Of a DNA stretch of 64,000 bases, positions 45,316 through 56,608 are shown one piece after another. The stretch is from Basidiobolus meristosporus CBS 931.73 (taxonomy: Eukaryota > Basidiobolomycota > Basidiobolomycetes > Basidiobolales > Basidiobolaceae), in contig MCFE01000066.1 of assembly GCA_002104905.1 (NCBI GenBank), positions 1-64,000 on the forward strand, written 5' to 3'. Below the pieces are notes generated by a model. It was not told the origin of the DNA, made no database searches, and was given only the letters and a program-made list of their open reading frames with translations. The position numbers were made by a program, and so were the translations under genes. The number at the start of each line of letters is the position of its first letter. Position 1 is the first letter of the stretch.

Positions 45316-46250
45316 GACTATAAGCATCAAGCTGTCACTCCCTGGAATGTCTACTGCTATAACTGTGACTTTTCCCTGTGCTGAAAACTTGGATGGATTT
45401 ACTTACCAAGTCTGGAAGGTGAACATGAAGATGCTGCTATAAGAAAGAGACCTTTGGGATATTGTTATGGGAGAGGTATACCCTCCTGAAGGTATAGGAG
45501 AAGAAGCCTTAGAGTATTGAAAGAAAGAACAAAGTGCACTTAGCCACACTTGTCATAATGTTAAGGACAACTAGCTAATTCAATGCTCAAGAGTGGAACC
45601 AGCCATGAATGCTTTGAAGGCACAAAAAGACATCTGCTAGTTATTCTTGGCTGCCAAGAAGTTGTATCCTGAGTAGAGACTCTTTACTTCAAAGATGCTC
45701 TCAGAAGACAAAATGAAATATCTAAGCACAAAATTACCTTCTTGGCTGATAAGAAGAAATCAGTGGGTGTGCATGCTGCTGCTAAAGATGTGCTGGTGAC
45801 CCTCCTGAACAGCCTGACAGAAATTTTTAGAACCTTGTATTAGACCTGGAGTCCAGAGCTGATATTTGACTTTAAGTTACATACATCAAAGGCTTTTGGA
45901 TGAGGAATTAAGCAAATCATGCATCAATGAGAAGGAAGAAGAAAATGCTATACTAAGCAATATCAGCTGCAAAGGGAGGTATACAACACACTTTGAAGGC
46001 AACAGCAGCCTTACTACAACTACTGCAAAAGGAAAAGACACACACCAGACAGCTGCTTCAAATGGGAGACATTCAGCAGAAAAAGTTTAAATATTGAGAT
46101 GCTACAACCACTAGAGATAGTCTGATTGTATTTATACCCTACTTGACCAAAAGAAAGAATTCTCAAGTGTGGTATATCAGCCCTGCAGCATCTTGACACT
46201 TTACCCACCAAAACAAACTCTTTAACCTATATGAAAAATTAATTGATCCC
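45316..46250 (+). pseudogene. Decayed copia gag-protease remnant (family A)
   Basis: Aligns with 51777-52700 of the better-preserved copy, including the gag start region (AENLDGFTYQVWKVNMKMLL pattern), the basic stretch around 45930 and the protease region near 46160 (TSQVWYISPAAS; the DSGA motif is lost). It has many stops and indels, and the rest of pol is absent. Confidence 0.8.
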
Positions 46251-46626
46251 ATGGACAGATCCATTCTAGATGAGCCATCAGGAACATGCAATGAGGTTTG
46301 CATCATGCTAGCTGCTTGGAATTATTGACCCTCAACACAATCTCATGGCAGGATGGTGACAAAATTTTGCTGGGTTTACTGTCAAATAAAGTTTGAAACT
46401 TGATGGAGTTTGAAAGGTCTTTGGCAGGAATTGCATGGCATTTAGATGGTCTAAATGTTCTCTGCATTTATCTGATCAGCCCCAACCATTCATGTTCTTC
46501 ATAGGAAACCCCCAAAAGGTGAAGAAAGGCCCAATACTATCCACAAACCAAGTAAGATGGAGTGGTGAGTGGATACAGTAATGGCAGAGATCTACACATT
46601 CAGCCTTGTGCTTTTAGTATAGTTGC

Positions 46627-47325
46627 TGTTGTGCATCAACATTTAAAACTTGGCCAATTTCACTCCGTTAGAAAATCTAGAACCCTAACTGATTTTCCCT
46701 AATCCAAACATAACTAATCCCTGTTATGGTTTATTTTATCACTTCTCAGAATCTGTTTTTAGCTGTCACACCTGATCAATTTTCATGTGGTCATTACATC
46801 CTCAACTGATCTGCTAAGCCTTTCCAAGTGATTAGTCATCTGAGATTTATCCAACCACTTAGCAGTTGCCAAGACATCAGCTGATTAATGATGCAATTTT
46901 TCATTTATCTTATGCACCTATCAACACCCCAACAGATTTCAATTAGTCCAGTCTCTTGGTGCTTACTAATGCAACTCAATCAGAAAAGTATAAATAAAGT
47001 TTATTGAACCTTTTGGTTTAGTGTGTGTCTCAACAAAATTAAAATTGTGCCTCAGCAAGATTAAGAATTCAACAATTCCATTCTAGTTTCCACCCAAGCC
47101 TAGCACATGTAGTATTCCCAAGAACACCAAGCCTAGCCTGTATAGCAAACCAACTCTGTTGCCTTTATAGCCCAACTCAACTATATACAAAACCAATACT
47201 AGACCAGAACTTCTCTGCTAATATTTCTGTCACCCTTGACAATTCTAAGATTCTGCACTTAGTTATCACTTAGGTTTAGTTAACTCATTCAAGAGTTTTA
47301 TTACACTTTTCTCTTGGATACAACA
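46627..47325. mobile_element. 699-bp LTR-like insertion of a second family
   Basis: Begins TGTTGTGCATC and ends GATACAACA (TG...CA, short terminal inverted repeat), flanked by the 5-bp direct repeat GTTGC (46622-46626 and 47326-47330). It interrupts copy A of the Tnp2-like element exactly. It contains a TATAAATAAAG near 46988 and no open frame. This fits a solo LTR; strand not determined. Confidence 0.7.
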
Positions 47326-47358
47326 GTTGCTCAAATCCTATTACATCCTCCTCGAATA

Positions 47359-47707
47359 TGTTGTAATCATTAAGTTGTCTCCTAACTATTCATAATAACT
47401 TAGTTGCGTAGATCTTAGACTTTGATTAGCATTCTGTCCTGACCAAATTTCTTGTCAGGATTTACTTGAAATATTTTTGCCAAATTATCAGTTACCAAGA
47501 TTATGATCTTTCTCAAAGTTGCCTAAAAGCCCCCAAACTTTGCACACATATTCTTGGGACCTTCCTTAACAAGCTCTACATACTGGTTTGCTCTACTTTA
47601 TCAAAAGTATAAATACCATACTCTTGAACATTAGGTCTACAAGTGAATAACATGCATATCCTCTAGTTCTTGACATCACTTCCAATACTCCTCAGAATAT
47701 TGCAACA
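47359..47707 (+). mobile_element. Solo LTR of copia family A, with target-site duplication
   Basis: 349 bp, TGTTGTAATC...TTGCAACA, co-linear with the other family-A LTRs. It is flanked by a perfect 5-bp duplication GAATA (47354-47358 and 47708-47712) within the Tnp2-like copy A. It was formed by LTR-LTR recombination of an inserted element. Confidence 0.88.
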
Positions 47708-48127
47708 GAATAAAGTTGTAGATGTGCCATATTGGCATTGATCATCTGCTTCTGGATAAATATTCCTATAATGCCCACATAGGGCTCCCAATGCTTCCAA
47801 TGTACTCCTGGTAGAAATGGCTTCAGAAGGTCACTTCAATAAGACCATATCCGGTTCATCCAGTCCTTGCAATTGCATTGTTGCATATGCATATGACTAT
47901 TGATAGGAGTTTGTGCAAAGTATTTTGGGTAGCAAATATTCTGTAACATCTTGCCAATTCTTTCAAATTTGTCTGGTATCTCAAAGGACTCATGTAGCTC
48001 CCTACAAAAAATATTTGGGTCCCACAGGTGGATCCAATCCAGATCAGCCATCAGGATCCCATTTGGAGACCATCACAATACCAGCAGCTTTGAGTTAGTG
48101 ACCCTCTTGACAATCTTATGACAGGAT

Positions 48128-48477
48128 TGTTGTAAGAGTCTTGGAGATATTGGAAGTGATTGCGAGGACAAGTAGACTATGTGGTGTTCACTTAATGATT
48201 TATTGAATGTAAAAGTAGTATTTATACTTTTACATGGTCTTGGCATTACAAACCCATAGAATAAATTCAGGAAGGTCCCAAGAACATGTGTGCAAAGTTT
48301 GGGGCTGTTTGGACAACTTTGAGAATTTTCATGTTCTGGGTACCTGGTATTTTGGTGAAATTATTCTAAGTAAATCCTGACAAGGAATATGGTCAGTATT
48401 CTCTAGGATTTGAGGGTGATGATATAAGTGACTAAGTTAGGTGAATATTTAGGTGGAAATACAAACTTCTTACAACA
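48128..48477 (-). repeat. 3' LTR of outer copia element
   Basis: 350 bp; terminal TGTTGTAAG / CTTACAACA. The adjacent internal sequence on the minus strand has the purine tract GAGTGGGAG just before the LTR, the plus-strand primer. It pairs with the 5' LTR at 56260-56608. Confidence 0.9.
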
Positions 48478-48488
48478 CTCCCACTCAG

Positions 48489-50430
48489 CTAAATGCTCAT
48501 ACTGACTAGTCCTAATTTTGACCTAAGATATTCAAACTTGTCTCTAGCTAATGGTTTGGTAAATATGTCTGCAATCATTTCATCTGTAGGACAGTAAACT
48601 AAGCTAACTAAGTTATTCTCTATAGCTTCATGTATGAAAAGATGTCTAATATCTATGTGCTTGGTTCTAGCATGAAAAGTTGGATTTCTACCTAATTGTA
48701 TACATCCTTGATTATCTTGAAATAAAGTAATAGGCATTTTTTGACATAGGCCTAAATCTGTAAAAAGCTTTCTTAACCACATTGCTTCTTTTGTAGCTTC
48801 ACAGGCAGCCATATACTCTGCCTCTGTGGTGGAGAGTGCTACGGTTGGTTGCTTTCTTGAGTTCCATGATATTGCTCCTTTACAGTAAAGAAAGGTGTAT
48901 CCTGTGGTGGATCTTCTGTCTTCCAAATTTTGTCCCCAATCAGCATCAGAGTATCCCACAAGATCCTGTTCTGAATCCTTATAAGTGTATCTTAAGCATA
49001 TATCAGTGGTTCTTTTTAGGTATCTAAAAATCCACTTAACTGCTGCAATATGAGTAGATCCATAGTTCCAATTATGTTGGCTGACAACTCCCACTGAATA
49101 TGAGATATCTGGACATGTTCCAAGCATGATATACATCAGACTGCCAACCATCAATTGATAAGGAAAGTTAGGGCTTTCAGATGGCACCAAGCTCTCTTGA
49201 TTTGGTTGAGTTTTGACCAAGTTAAGGTTTGTCTCCATTGGGGTAGCTGCCGGTTTACAGTCTTCCATTGGTACTACTTTAGTATATCTTGAATATACTT
49301 GGATTGGCTTAGGGTGATAGTCTGGGTACTTCTGTCTATGGAGAACTTAATCCCTAAGTAGTAATTAAGTTCTCCTAGATTGGACATCTTGAACTCCTTA
49401 GATAGGCTGGATTTAGTCTCTTCCAATGTTTCTAGGTTATTGGCAGCTATAATAAGATCATCCACATATAGAGCTAATAGAACTGGATTTGCTCTATCTG
49501 GCTTATAGTATATACCATAGTCAGCATTACTCCTTTTGAAACTCAAAGATTCCAAATAAGAATCTATCTTGCAACTCCAGGTGCTTGGTGATTGTTTGAG
49601 ACCATATAGTGACTTTTTGAGCTTGCAGACCAAATGGGGGTTATCTTGGTCAACAAACCCATCAGACTGGTCCATATACACGTCCTCATCAGGTCCTCCA
49701 TTCAAAAATGCAGTTTTTACATCCATTTGATGAATAAAAAACTTATATTTGGCTGCAATAGCCAATATTAATCTGATGGAATTAAACTTGGCTACTGGTG
49801 CAAAGGTCTCAGTATAGTCAAGTCCATTTGTTTGAGAGTATCCTTTGGCTACAAGTCTTGCTTTGTATCTTTCAATTGTACCATCAGCTTTGTATTTTGT
49901 CTTGAAGACCCATCTGCATCCAATTGATTTTTGGTTGATTAGTAACTTGACTAAGTCCCAAGTTTGATTTGCCATCAGGGCCTGATATTCCTCAGTAATT
50001 GCAGATCTCCAAAACTTCATCTGAGGGCTATTTAGGGCCTCATTTACAGTCTGGGGTTCATCAACATGGACTGAATAGGCATAGGCTAAGTTTGTACCCT
50101 CATTGATATAGTAATTTGGGCTATTTCTTGTCTAAATGGATCTCCGGGCATTTGATACTGGAATGATCACTACTGGGATATTCCTGGGCACTGATTCTGA
50201 CTGAACCATGGTTGTATAGTCCTCTGGAGTGAAAAAATTACATTGTTTTGCTCTGATTCAATCCTGACAATTGGTGGACTTGAGATCAGATTTTTGTCAT
50301 CATCTGATGTCATTTTTTGTGAAAATTTTGAATTTTCATCAAACAACACATCCCTGGACTTGATCAGCTTCTTTGCTTTGGTATTGTAGAGTCTGTATGC
50401 CTTACTCTCAATGCAGTAGCCCAAAAACAT
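48489..50430 (-). pseudogene. RT and RNase H region of outer copia element
   Basis: Copia reverse transcriptase with TWDLVKL...KGYSQTNGLDYTETFAPV, ALYVDDLIIAANN (YVDD active site) and YYLGIKFSID. RNase H follows with GYSDADWGQN, STTEAEYMAACEA and the tail TKHIDIRHLFI. It is broken by a stop and frame change near 49270 and again between 50020 and 50170. It lies downstream of a deletion that joins it to the gag-protease part. Confidence 0.9.
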
Positions 50431-50449
50431 GCAATTTACACTTTTTGGC

Positions 50450-51423
50450 TCAAATTTTGACTGATTTCCGGCCAGTTTTTTGGCATATGAGTCCTTCTGC
50501 TGTGGCCTTGCTTACAGAGAGTAGGTACTTGGCTATTTCTGGTACATAGAGTACTTCTTTAAAGGTCAGTGTATGGCTTCCTTCACTGCTTCTGAGTTTT
50601 ACTTGGATAGTTCCTTCTCCCACTGCATCAAGTGTTCTATTGTCATCCATGAAAACCTTCTTAATTGGAATTTCTTGATATTGGGTAAAAAGTTCTTTTT
50701 GGTGTGTAAAGTGTTGAGAAGCTCTAGAGTCAATATACCACGTCTGCGAATCCTTGTTTGTGGTCATATTTAGTGCAGATATGAATAGACTATCTTCAGT
50801 TGTTGCAGCATTTCCATATTCAGGATTCTTTTGATGATTATCTTTCTTTTTGAGACACTGGTCTAATGTGTGTCCTTTGCTTTTGCAGTAGTAACAAAAC
50901 AGGTTGCTGTTGCCTTTGTAGGGTCTTGGGTACCTCCTTTGTTGGTTATCATTGCTTATTAAAGCATTTTCTTCTTCCTTCTTATTTGCGCTTGATTTTC
51001 TTAATTCTTCATCCAGGAGCCTTCCATATATGTAATTTAAGGTCAAATCCTCAGTTCTGGACTCTAGGGCTGATACAAGGCCCTGAAACTCATCTGTCAG
51101 GCTATTCAGGATGGTAACTATCACATCCTCATCAGTAGTTGGTACGCCCACAGATTCCATCTCATCTACCAGCAGGGTAATTCTGCTAATTAGACTTTTC
51201 ATTTCTTCTCCTGGCAGCATCTTTGTAGTAAAGAACTTTTGTCTCAGATACATTTTCTTAGCAGCTGAACATGACTGGTAGGTGTCTTCTAATGCCTTCC
51301 AGGCATTGTATGCTGTTTTTGCTCTTGAGCATTGAATTAGCAATTTGTCCTTGACATTAAGGCAAATGCAGTTAAAGGCACTTTGTTCTTTCTTCTGCTA
51401 CTTCAAGGCTTCCTCTCCCACAT
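50450..51423 (-). pseudogene. Gag-protease region of outer copia element, 5' end split off
   Basis: Open for about 297 codons: gag, the zinc knuckle CYYCKSKGHTLDQC (Cx2Cx4Hx4C) and the protease motif WYIDSRAS (DSGA changed to DSRA). It then hits the deletion junction. At 51423 the frame is cut by the inserted element; the missing first ~55 codons lie at 56087-56246. Confidence 0.88.
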
Positions 51424-51428
51424 TTTAG

Positions 51429-51776
51429 CGTTGCAAAAATTTGTATTTCCACCTAAATATTCACCTAACTTAGTCACTTAGATCATTACCCTCAAATCCT
51501 AGAGAATACTGACCAAATTCCTGGTTGGGATTTACTTGGAATATTTTCACCAAAATACCAGGTACCCAGAACATGAAAATTCTCAAAGTTGTCCAAGCAG
51601 CGCCAAACTTAGCACACATGTTCTTGGGATCTTCCTTAACCTATTCTACGTGTTTGTAATGCCAAGACCAGGTAAAGTATAAATACTACTTTTACATTCA
51701 ACAAATCATTAAGTGAAAACAACATTATCTACATGTTCTCCCAATCACTTCCAATATCTCCAAGACTCTTACAACA
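51429..51776 (+). repeat. 5' LTR of inner copia element
   Basis: 348 bp; its first bases CGTTGC differ from TGTTGT in the 3' LTR. Contains AGTATAAATACTAC (TATA) near 51690, a likely promoter. Confidence 0.93.
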
Positions 51777-51789
51777 GGTTATGAGCCCC
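51777..51789 (+). other. Primer-binding site, half-tRNA iMet type
   Basis: GGTTATGAGCCCC directly follows the 5' LTR. It is complementary to the anticodon stem-loop of initiator Met tRNA (GGGCTCATAACC core, CAT anticodon included), not to a tRNA 3' end. Known precedents are Drosophila copia and yeast Ty5. Confidence 0.7.
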
Positions 51790-54700
51790 AAGCTGTCACT
51801 CTCTGCAATGTCTACTACTGCTATTACTGGAATTTTTCCCTCTGCTGAAAAGTTGGATGGATCTAACTACCAAGTGTGGAAGGTGAAGATGAAGATGCTG
51901 CTACAGGAAAGAGGCCTTTGGGATATTGTCATGGGAGAAGAATGCCCTCCTAAAAATGTGGGAGAGGAAGCTTTAAAGTACCAGAAGAAAGAACAAAGTG
52001 ACAAATTGCTAATTCAATGCTCAAGAGCAAAAACGGCAAAGAATGCCTGGAAGGCATTAGAAGACACCTACCAGTCATGTTCAGCTGCCAAGAAAATGTA
52101 TCTGAGAAAAAAGTTCTTTACTACAAAGATGCTGCCAGGAGAAGAAATAAAAAATCTAATTAACAGAATTACCCTGCTGGTAGATGAGATGGAATCTGTG
52201 GGCGTACCAACTACTGATGAGGATGTGATAGTTACCATCCTGAATAGCCTGACAGATGAGTTTCAGGGCCTTGTATCAGCCTTAGAGTCCAGAACTGAAG
52301 ATTTGACCTTAAATTACGTATATGGCAGGCTCCTGGATGAAGAATTAAGAAAATCAAGCGCTAATAAGAAGGAAGAAGAAAATGCTTTAATAAGCAATGA
52401 TAACCAACAAAGGAGGTACCCAAGACCCTACAAAGACAACAGCAACCTGTTTTGTAACTACTGCAAAATGAAAGGACACACAACAGACCGGTGTCTCAAA
52501 ACAAAAGATAATCAACAAAAGAAGCCTGAATATGGAAATGCTGCAATAACTGAAGATAGACTATTCATATCTGCACTAAATATGACCACAAACAAGGATT
52601 CTCAGACGTGGTATATTGACTCTGGAGCTTCTCAACACTTTACACACCAAAAAGAACTTTTTACCCAATATCAAGAAATTCCAATTAAGAAGGTTTTCAT
52701 GGATGACAATAGAACACTTGATGCAGTGGGAGAAGGAACTATCCGAGTAAAACTCAGAAGCAGTGAAGGAAGCCATACACTGACCTTTAAAGAAGTACTC
52801 TATGTACCAGAAATAGCCAAGAACCTACTCTCTGTAAGCAAGGCCACAGCAGAAGGACTCATTTTCAGTTTTGACAATTCTGGATGCAGGATCACTGATC
52901 AAATTGGTGCCCATATTGCTTTGGGCATCAGAGATCAGAATCTATACAAGTTGACTAATATTCCATCATATTTGGAAGCCAATATAAGTAACATAAATGA
53001 AGAAACACCAATGCTTTGGCACAGGAGATTTGGACACATCAATTTTGATTATTTGTGTAAAATAATCAAAGATCAGCTATTTTCTGGATTGAAAATTGAT
53101 CCCCCAGCTATTTTGGAGCACTGTGAAGCCTGCATATATGGGAAACAAGCCAGACAACCGTTCAAGAGCTCTGGGTTAATCAAAACTAAGAAAAAATTAG
53201 ATCTAATTCACTCAGATCTGTGTGGACCTATGCAAAATTTATCCTTAGGCAGGATGAAGTATTTAATCACTTTTATTGATGATTATACAAGATACACATG
53301 GGTCTACTTCATGGAGAAAAAGGAAGAAGATCTGTCTAAGTTCAGGGAGCTTAAAGCCATGGTGGAGAGAGAAACTGGTGAAAAAATCAAGAAAATACGC
53401 TCTGACAATGGTGGAGAATATACCTCAAAACTCCTCATCCACTTCTGCAAAATTCATGGGATAAAGCAAGAGACTACTGTACCATACTCCCCACAGCAAA
53501 ATGGAGTAGCAGAACAAGCTAACAGATCAGTAATTGATATGGCAAGATCTATGATCCATGATCAAAAATCATCCTATGATTTTTGGGTGGAATCAGTTGC
53601 CACTGCTGTATACCTTAAAAATAGGAGTTATAACAGAATACTTTGTGATTCTACTCCATTTGAAGCATAGTATGGATACAGACCAAGTGCAGAACATCTA
53701 AGAATATTTGGGTGTACAGCATATGCCAAAAAACTGGCCGGAAATCAGTCAAAATTTGAGCCAAAAAGTATGAGATGCATATTTTTGGGCTACTGCATTG
53801 AGAGTAAGGCATACAGACTCTACAATACCAAAGCAAAGAAGCTGATCAAGTCCAGGGATGTGTGTTTGATAAAAATTCAAAATTTTCACAAAAAATGACA
53901 TCAGATGATGACAAAAATCTGATCTCAAGTCCACCAATTGTCAGGATTGAATCAGAGCAAAACTATGAAAATATTTTCACTCCAGAGGACTCTACAACCG
54001 TGATTCAGCCAGAATCAGTGCCCAGGAATATCCCAGAAGTAATTATTCCAGTATCAAATGCCCAGAGATCCAATTGGACAAGAAATAGCCCAAATTACTA
54101 TATCAATGAGGGTACAAACTTAGCCTATGCCTATTCAGTCCATGTTGATGAACCCCAGACTGTAAAAGAGGCCCTAAATAGCCCTTAGATGAAGTTTTGG
54201 AGATCTGCAATTACTGAGGAATATCAGGCCCTGATGGCAAATCAAACTTGGGACTTAGTCAAGTTACTAATCAACCAAAAATCAATTGGATGCAGATGGG
54301 TCTTCAAGACAAAATACAAAGCTGATGGTACAATTGAAAGATACAAAGCAAGACTTGTAGTCAAAGGATACTCTCAAACAAAAGGACTTGACTATACTGA
54401 GACCTTTGCACCAGTAGCCAAGTTTAATTCCATCAGATTAATATTGGCTATTGCAGCCAAATATAAGTTTTTTATTCATCAAATGGATATAAAAACTGCA
54501 CTTTTGAATGGAGAACTTGATGAGGACGTGTATATGGACCAGCCTGATGGGTTTATTGACCAAGATAACCCCCACTTGGTCTGCAAGCTTAAAAAGTCAC
54601 TATATGGTCTCAAATAATCACCAAGAGCCTGGAATTGCAAGATAGATTCATATTTGGAATCCTTGAGTTTCAAAAGAAGTAATGCTGACTATAGTATATA

Positions 54701-55721
54701 TTATAAGCCAGATAGAGCAAATCCAGTTCTATTAGCTCTATATGTGGATGATCTTATTATAGCCACCAATAACCTAGAAACATTGGAAGTGACTAAATCC
54801 AGCCAATATAAGGAGTTCAAGATGTCCAATCTAGGAGAACTTAATTACTACTTAGGGATTAAGTTCTCCATAGACAGAAGTACCCAGACTATTACCCTAA
54901 GCCAATCCAAGTATATTCAAGATATACTAAAGAAGTACAAAATGGAAGACTGTAAACTGGCAGCTACCCCAAGGGAGACAAACCTTAACTTGGTCAAAAC
55001 TCAACCAAATCAAGAGAGCTTGATGCCATCTGAAAGCCCTGACTTTCCTTATCAATTGATGGTTGGCAGTCTGATGTATATCATGCTTGGAACATGTCCA
55101 GATATCTCATATTCAGTGGGAGTTGTCAGCCAACATAATCAGAACTATGGATCTGATTGTATTGCAGCAGTTAAGCAGATTTGTAGATACCTAAAAGGAA
55201 CTGCTGATACTTGCTTAAGATACAATTATAAGGACTCAGAGCAAGATCTTGTGGGATACTCTGATGCAGATTGGGGACAAAACTTAGAAGACAAAAGATC
55301 CAGCACAGGATACACCTTTCTTTACTGTAAAGGAGCAATATCATGGAATTCAAGAAAGCAACCAACCATAGCACTTTCCACCACAGAGGCAGAGTATATG
55401 GCAGCCTGTGAAGCTAAAAAAAAAGCAATGTGGCTAAGAAAGCTGCTTACAGATTTAGGCCTATGTCAAAAAATGCCTATTACTTTATTTGAAGATAATC
55501 AAGGATGTATACAATTAGGTAGAAATCCAACTTTTCATGCTAGAACCAAGCACATAGATATTAGACATCATTTCATATGTGAAGCTATAGAGAATAACTT
55601 AGTTAGCTTAGTTTACTGTCCTACAGATGAAATGATTGCAGACATACTTACCAAACCATTAGCTAGAGACAAGTTTGAATATCTTAGGTCAAAATTAGGA
55701 CTAGTCAGTATGAACATTTAG
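51781..55721 (+). pseudogene. Gag-Pol polyprotein of inner copia element
   Basis: The ATG overlaps the primer-binding site. Gag (to ~residue 220) is followed by the zinc knuckle CNYCKMKGHTTDRC, protease WYIDSGAS (near 52612), pre-integrase HRRFGH...CEACIYGK (53020-53140), integrase D-D-E core (DLCGP near 53215, SDNGGEY near 53403, NGVAEQ near 53511), RT with YVDD (54741-54752) and RNase H with STTEAEYMA (near 55378). It is inactivated by in-frame stops at 53668-53670, 54186-54188 and 54615-54617 and a one-base frame change near 53860. Otherwise intact to the terminal stop. Confidence 0.95.
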
Positions 55722-55723
55722 CT

Positions 55724-55732
55724 GAGTGGGAG
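55724..55732 (+). other. Polypurine tract of inner copia element
   Basis: GAGTGGGAG immediately before the 3' LTR, the plus-strand DNA primer. The same tract is seen in the outer element at the 48477 boundary. Confidence 0.8.
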
Positions 55733-56081
55733 TGTTGTAAAAATTTGTATTTCCACCTAAATATTCACTTAACTTAGTCACTTAGATCATCACCTTCAAA
55801 TCCTAGAGAATACTGACCAAATTCCTTGTTGGGATTTACTTAGAATATTTTCACCAAAATACCAAGTACCCAGAACATGAAAATTCTCAAAGTTGTCCAA
55901 ACAGCGCCAAACTTTGCACTCATGTTCTTGGAACCTTCCTTAATCTATTCTATGGGTTTGTAATGCCAAGACCAGGTAAAAGTATAAATACTACTTTTAC
56001 ATTCAATAAATCATTAAGTGAAAACCACATTATCTACTTGTTCTCCCAATCACTTCCAATATCTCCAAGACTCTTGCAACA
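55733..56081 (+). repeat. 3' LTR of inner copia element
   Basis: 349 bp, TGTTGTAAAA...CTTGCAACA, followed by the TTTAG duplication. Confidence 0.93.
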
Positions 56082-56086
56082 TTTAG

Positions 56087-56246
56087 GAGGGCATTCTTCT
56101 CCCATGACAATATCCCAAAGGCATCTTTCTCGAAGCAGCATCTTCATCTTCACCTTCCACACTTGGTAGTTAGATCCATCCAACTTTTCAGCAGAGGGAA
56201 AAATTCCAGTAATAGCAGTAGTAGACATTGCAGAGAGTGACAGTGT
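56087..56246 (-). pseudogene. Gag 5' fragment of outer copia element
   Basis: The minus strand encodes the gag start (MSPTLSLSAMSTTAITGIFP and onward) up to the insertion point. It continues at 51423 on the other side of the inner element. Confidence 0.9.
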
Positions 56247-56259
56247 GGGGCTCATAGCC
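56247..56259 (-). other. Primer-binding site of outer copia element
   Basis: GGCTATGAGCCCC on the minus strand, one base different from the inner element's site. Confidence 0.65.
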
Positions 56260-56608
56260 TGTTGTAAGAGTCTTGGAAATATTGGAAGTGATTGGGAGTA
56301 CAAGTAGATTATGTGGTTTTCACTTAATGATCTATTGAATGTAAAAGTAGTATTTACACTTTTACATGGTCTTGGCATTACAAACACATAGAATAGGTTA
56401 AGGAAGGTCCCAAGAGCATTTATGCAAAGTTTGAGGCTGCTTGGACAACCTTGAGAATTTTCATGTTCTGGGTACCTGGTATTTTGGTGAAAATTTTCTA
56501 AGCAAATCCCAACAAGGAATTTGGTCAGTATTCTCTGAGATTTGAGGGTAATGATCTAAGTAACTAAGTTAGGTAAATATTTAGGTGGAATTACAAACTT
56601 TTACAACA
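56260..56608 (-). repeat. 5' LTR of outer copia element
   Basis: 349 bp; on the plus strand TGTTGTAAGAG...TTTTACAACA. Confidence 0.92.

Larger units (their letters stand above)
46450..48127 (-). pseudogene. Tnp2/CACTA-like transposase remnant, copy A
   Basis: 46480-46626 and 47708-48100 match copy B (57560-57720 and 57720-58010) in the same orientation. Minus-strand translation gives FERIGKMLQNICYPKYF...NCKDWMN, like the 'xxIGxxx...IPxxFG..P.NI...KAEeW' segment of Tnp2/Plavaka-type transposases. The copy is split by a 699-bp insertion (46627-47325) and a solo LTR (47359-47707). When both and one copy of each target-site duplication are skipped, it lines up with copy B without a gap. Confidence 0.6.
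51429..56081 (+). mobile_element. Inner Ty1/copia element (family A), full length but inactivated
   Basis: 4653 bp: 5' LTR 51429-51776, PBS 51777-51789, gag-pol 51781-55721, purine tract 55724-55732, 3' LTR 55733-56081. It is flanked by TTTAG at 51424-51428 and 56082-56086, which duplicates gag sequence of the outer element. The two LTRs differ at roughly twenty positions by eye (~6%), so the insertion is not recent. Order of domains gag, protease, integrase, RT, RNase H defines the copia superfamily. Confidence 0.95.
48128..56608 (-). mobile_element. Outer Ty1/copia element (family A), interrupted and integrase-deleted
   Basis: Minus strand: 5' LTR 56260-56608, primer-binding site 56247-56259, gag start 56087-56246, then the inserted element 51429-56081 with its TTTAG duplication, then gag continues at 51423 down to 48489 and the 3' LTR. 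An internal deletion near 50481 removes the pre-integrase and integrase region. No clean target-site duplication flanks it (AGGAT versus GAATG). It cannot be autonomous. Confidence 0.88.

Noticed and set aside
45316-46250. Host gene in the decayed frames near 45866-46090
   Set aside because: The frame matches copia gag of the copy at 51781 with stops and indels.
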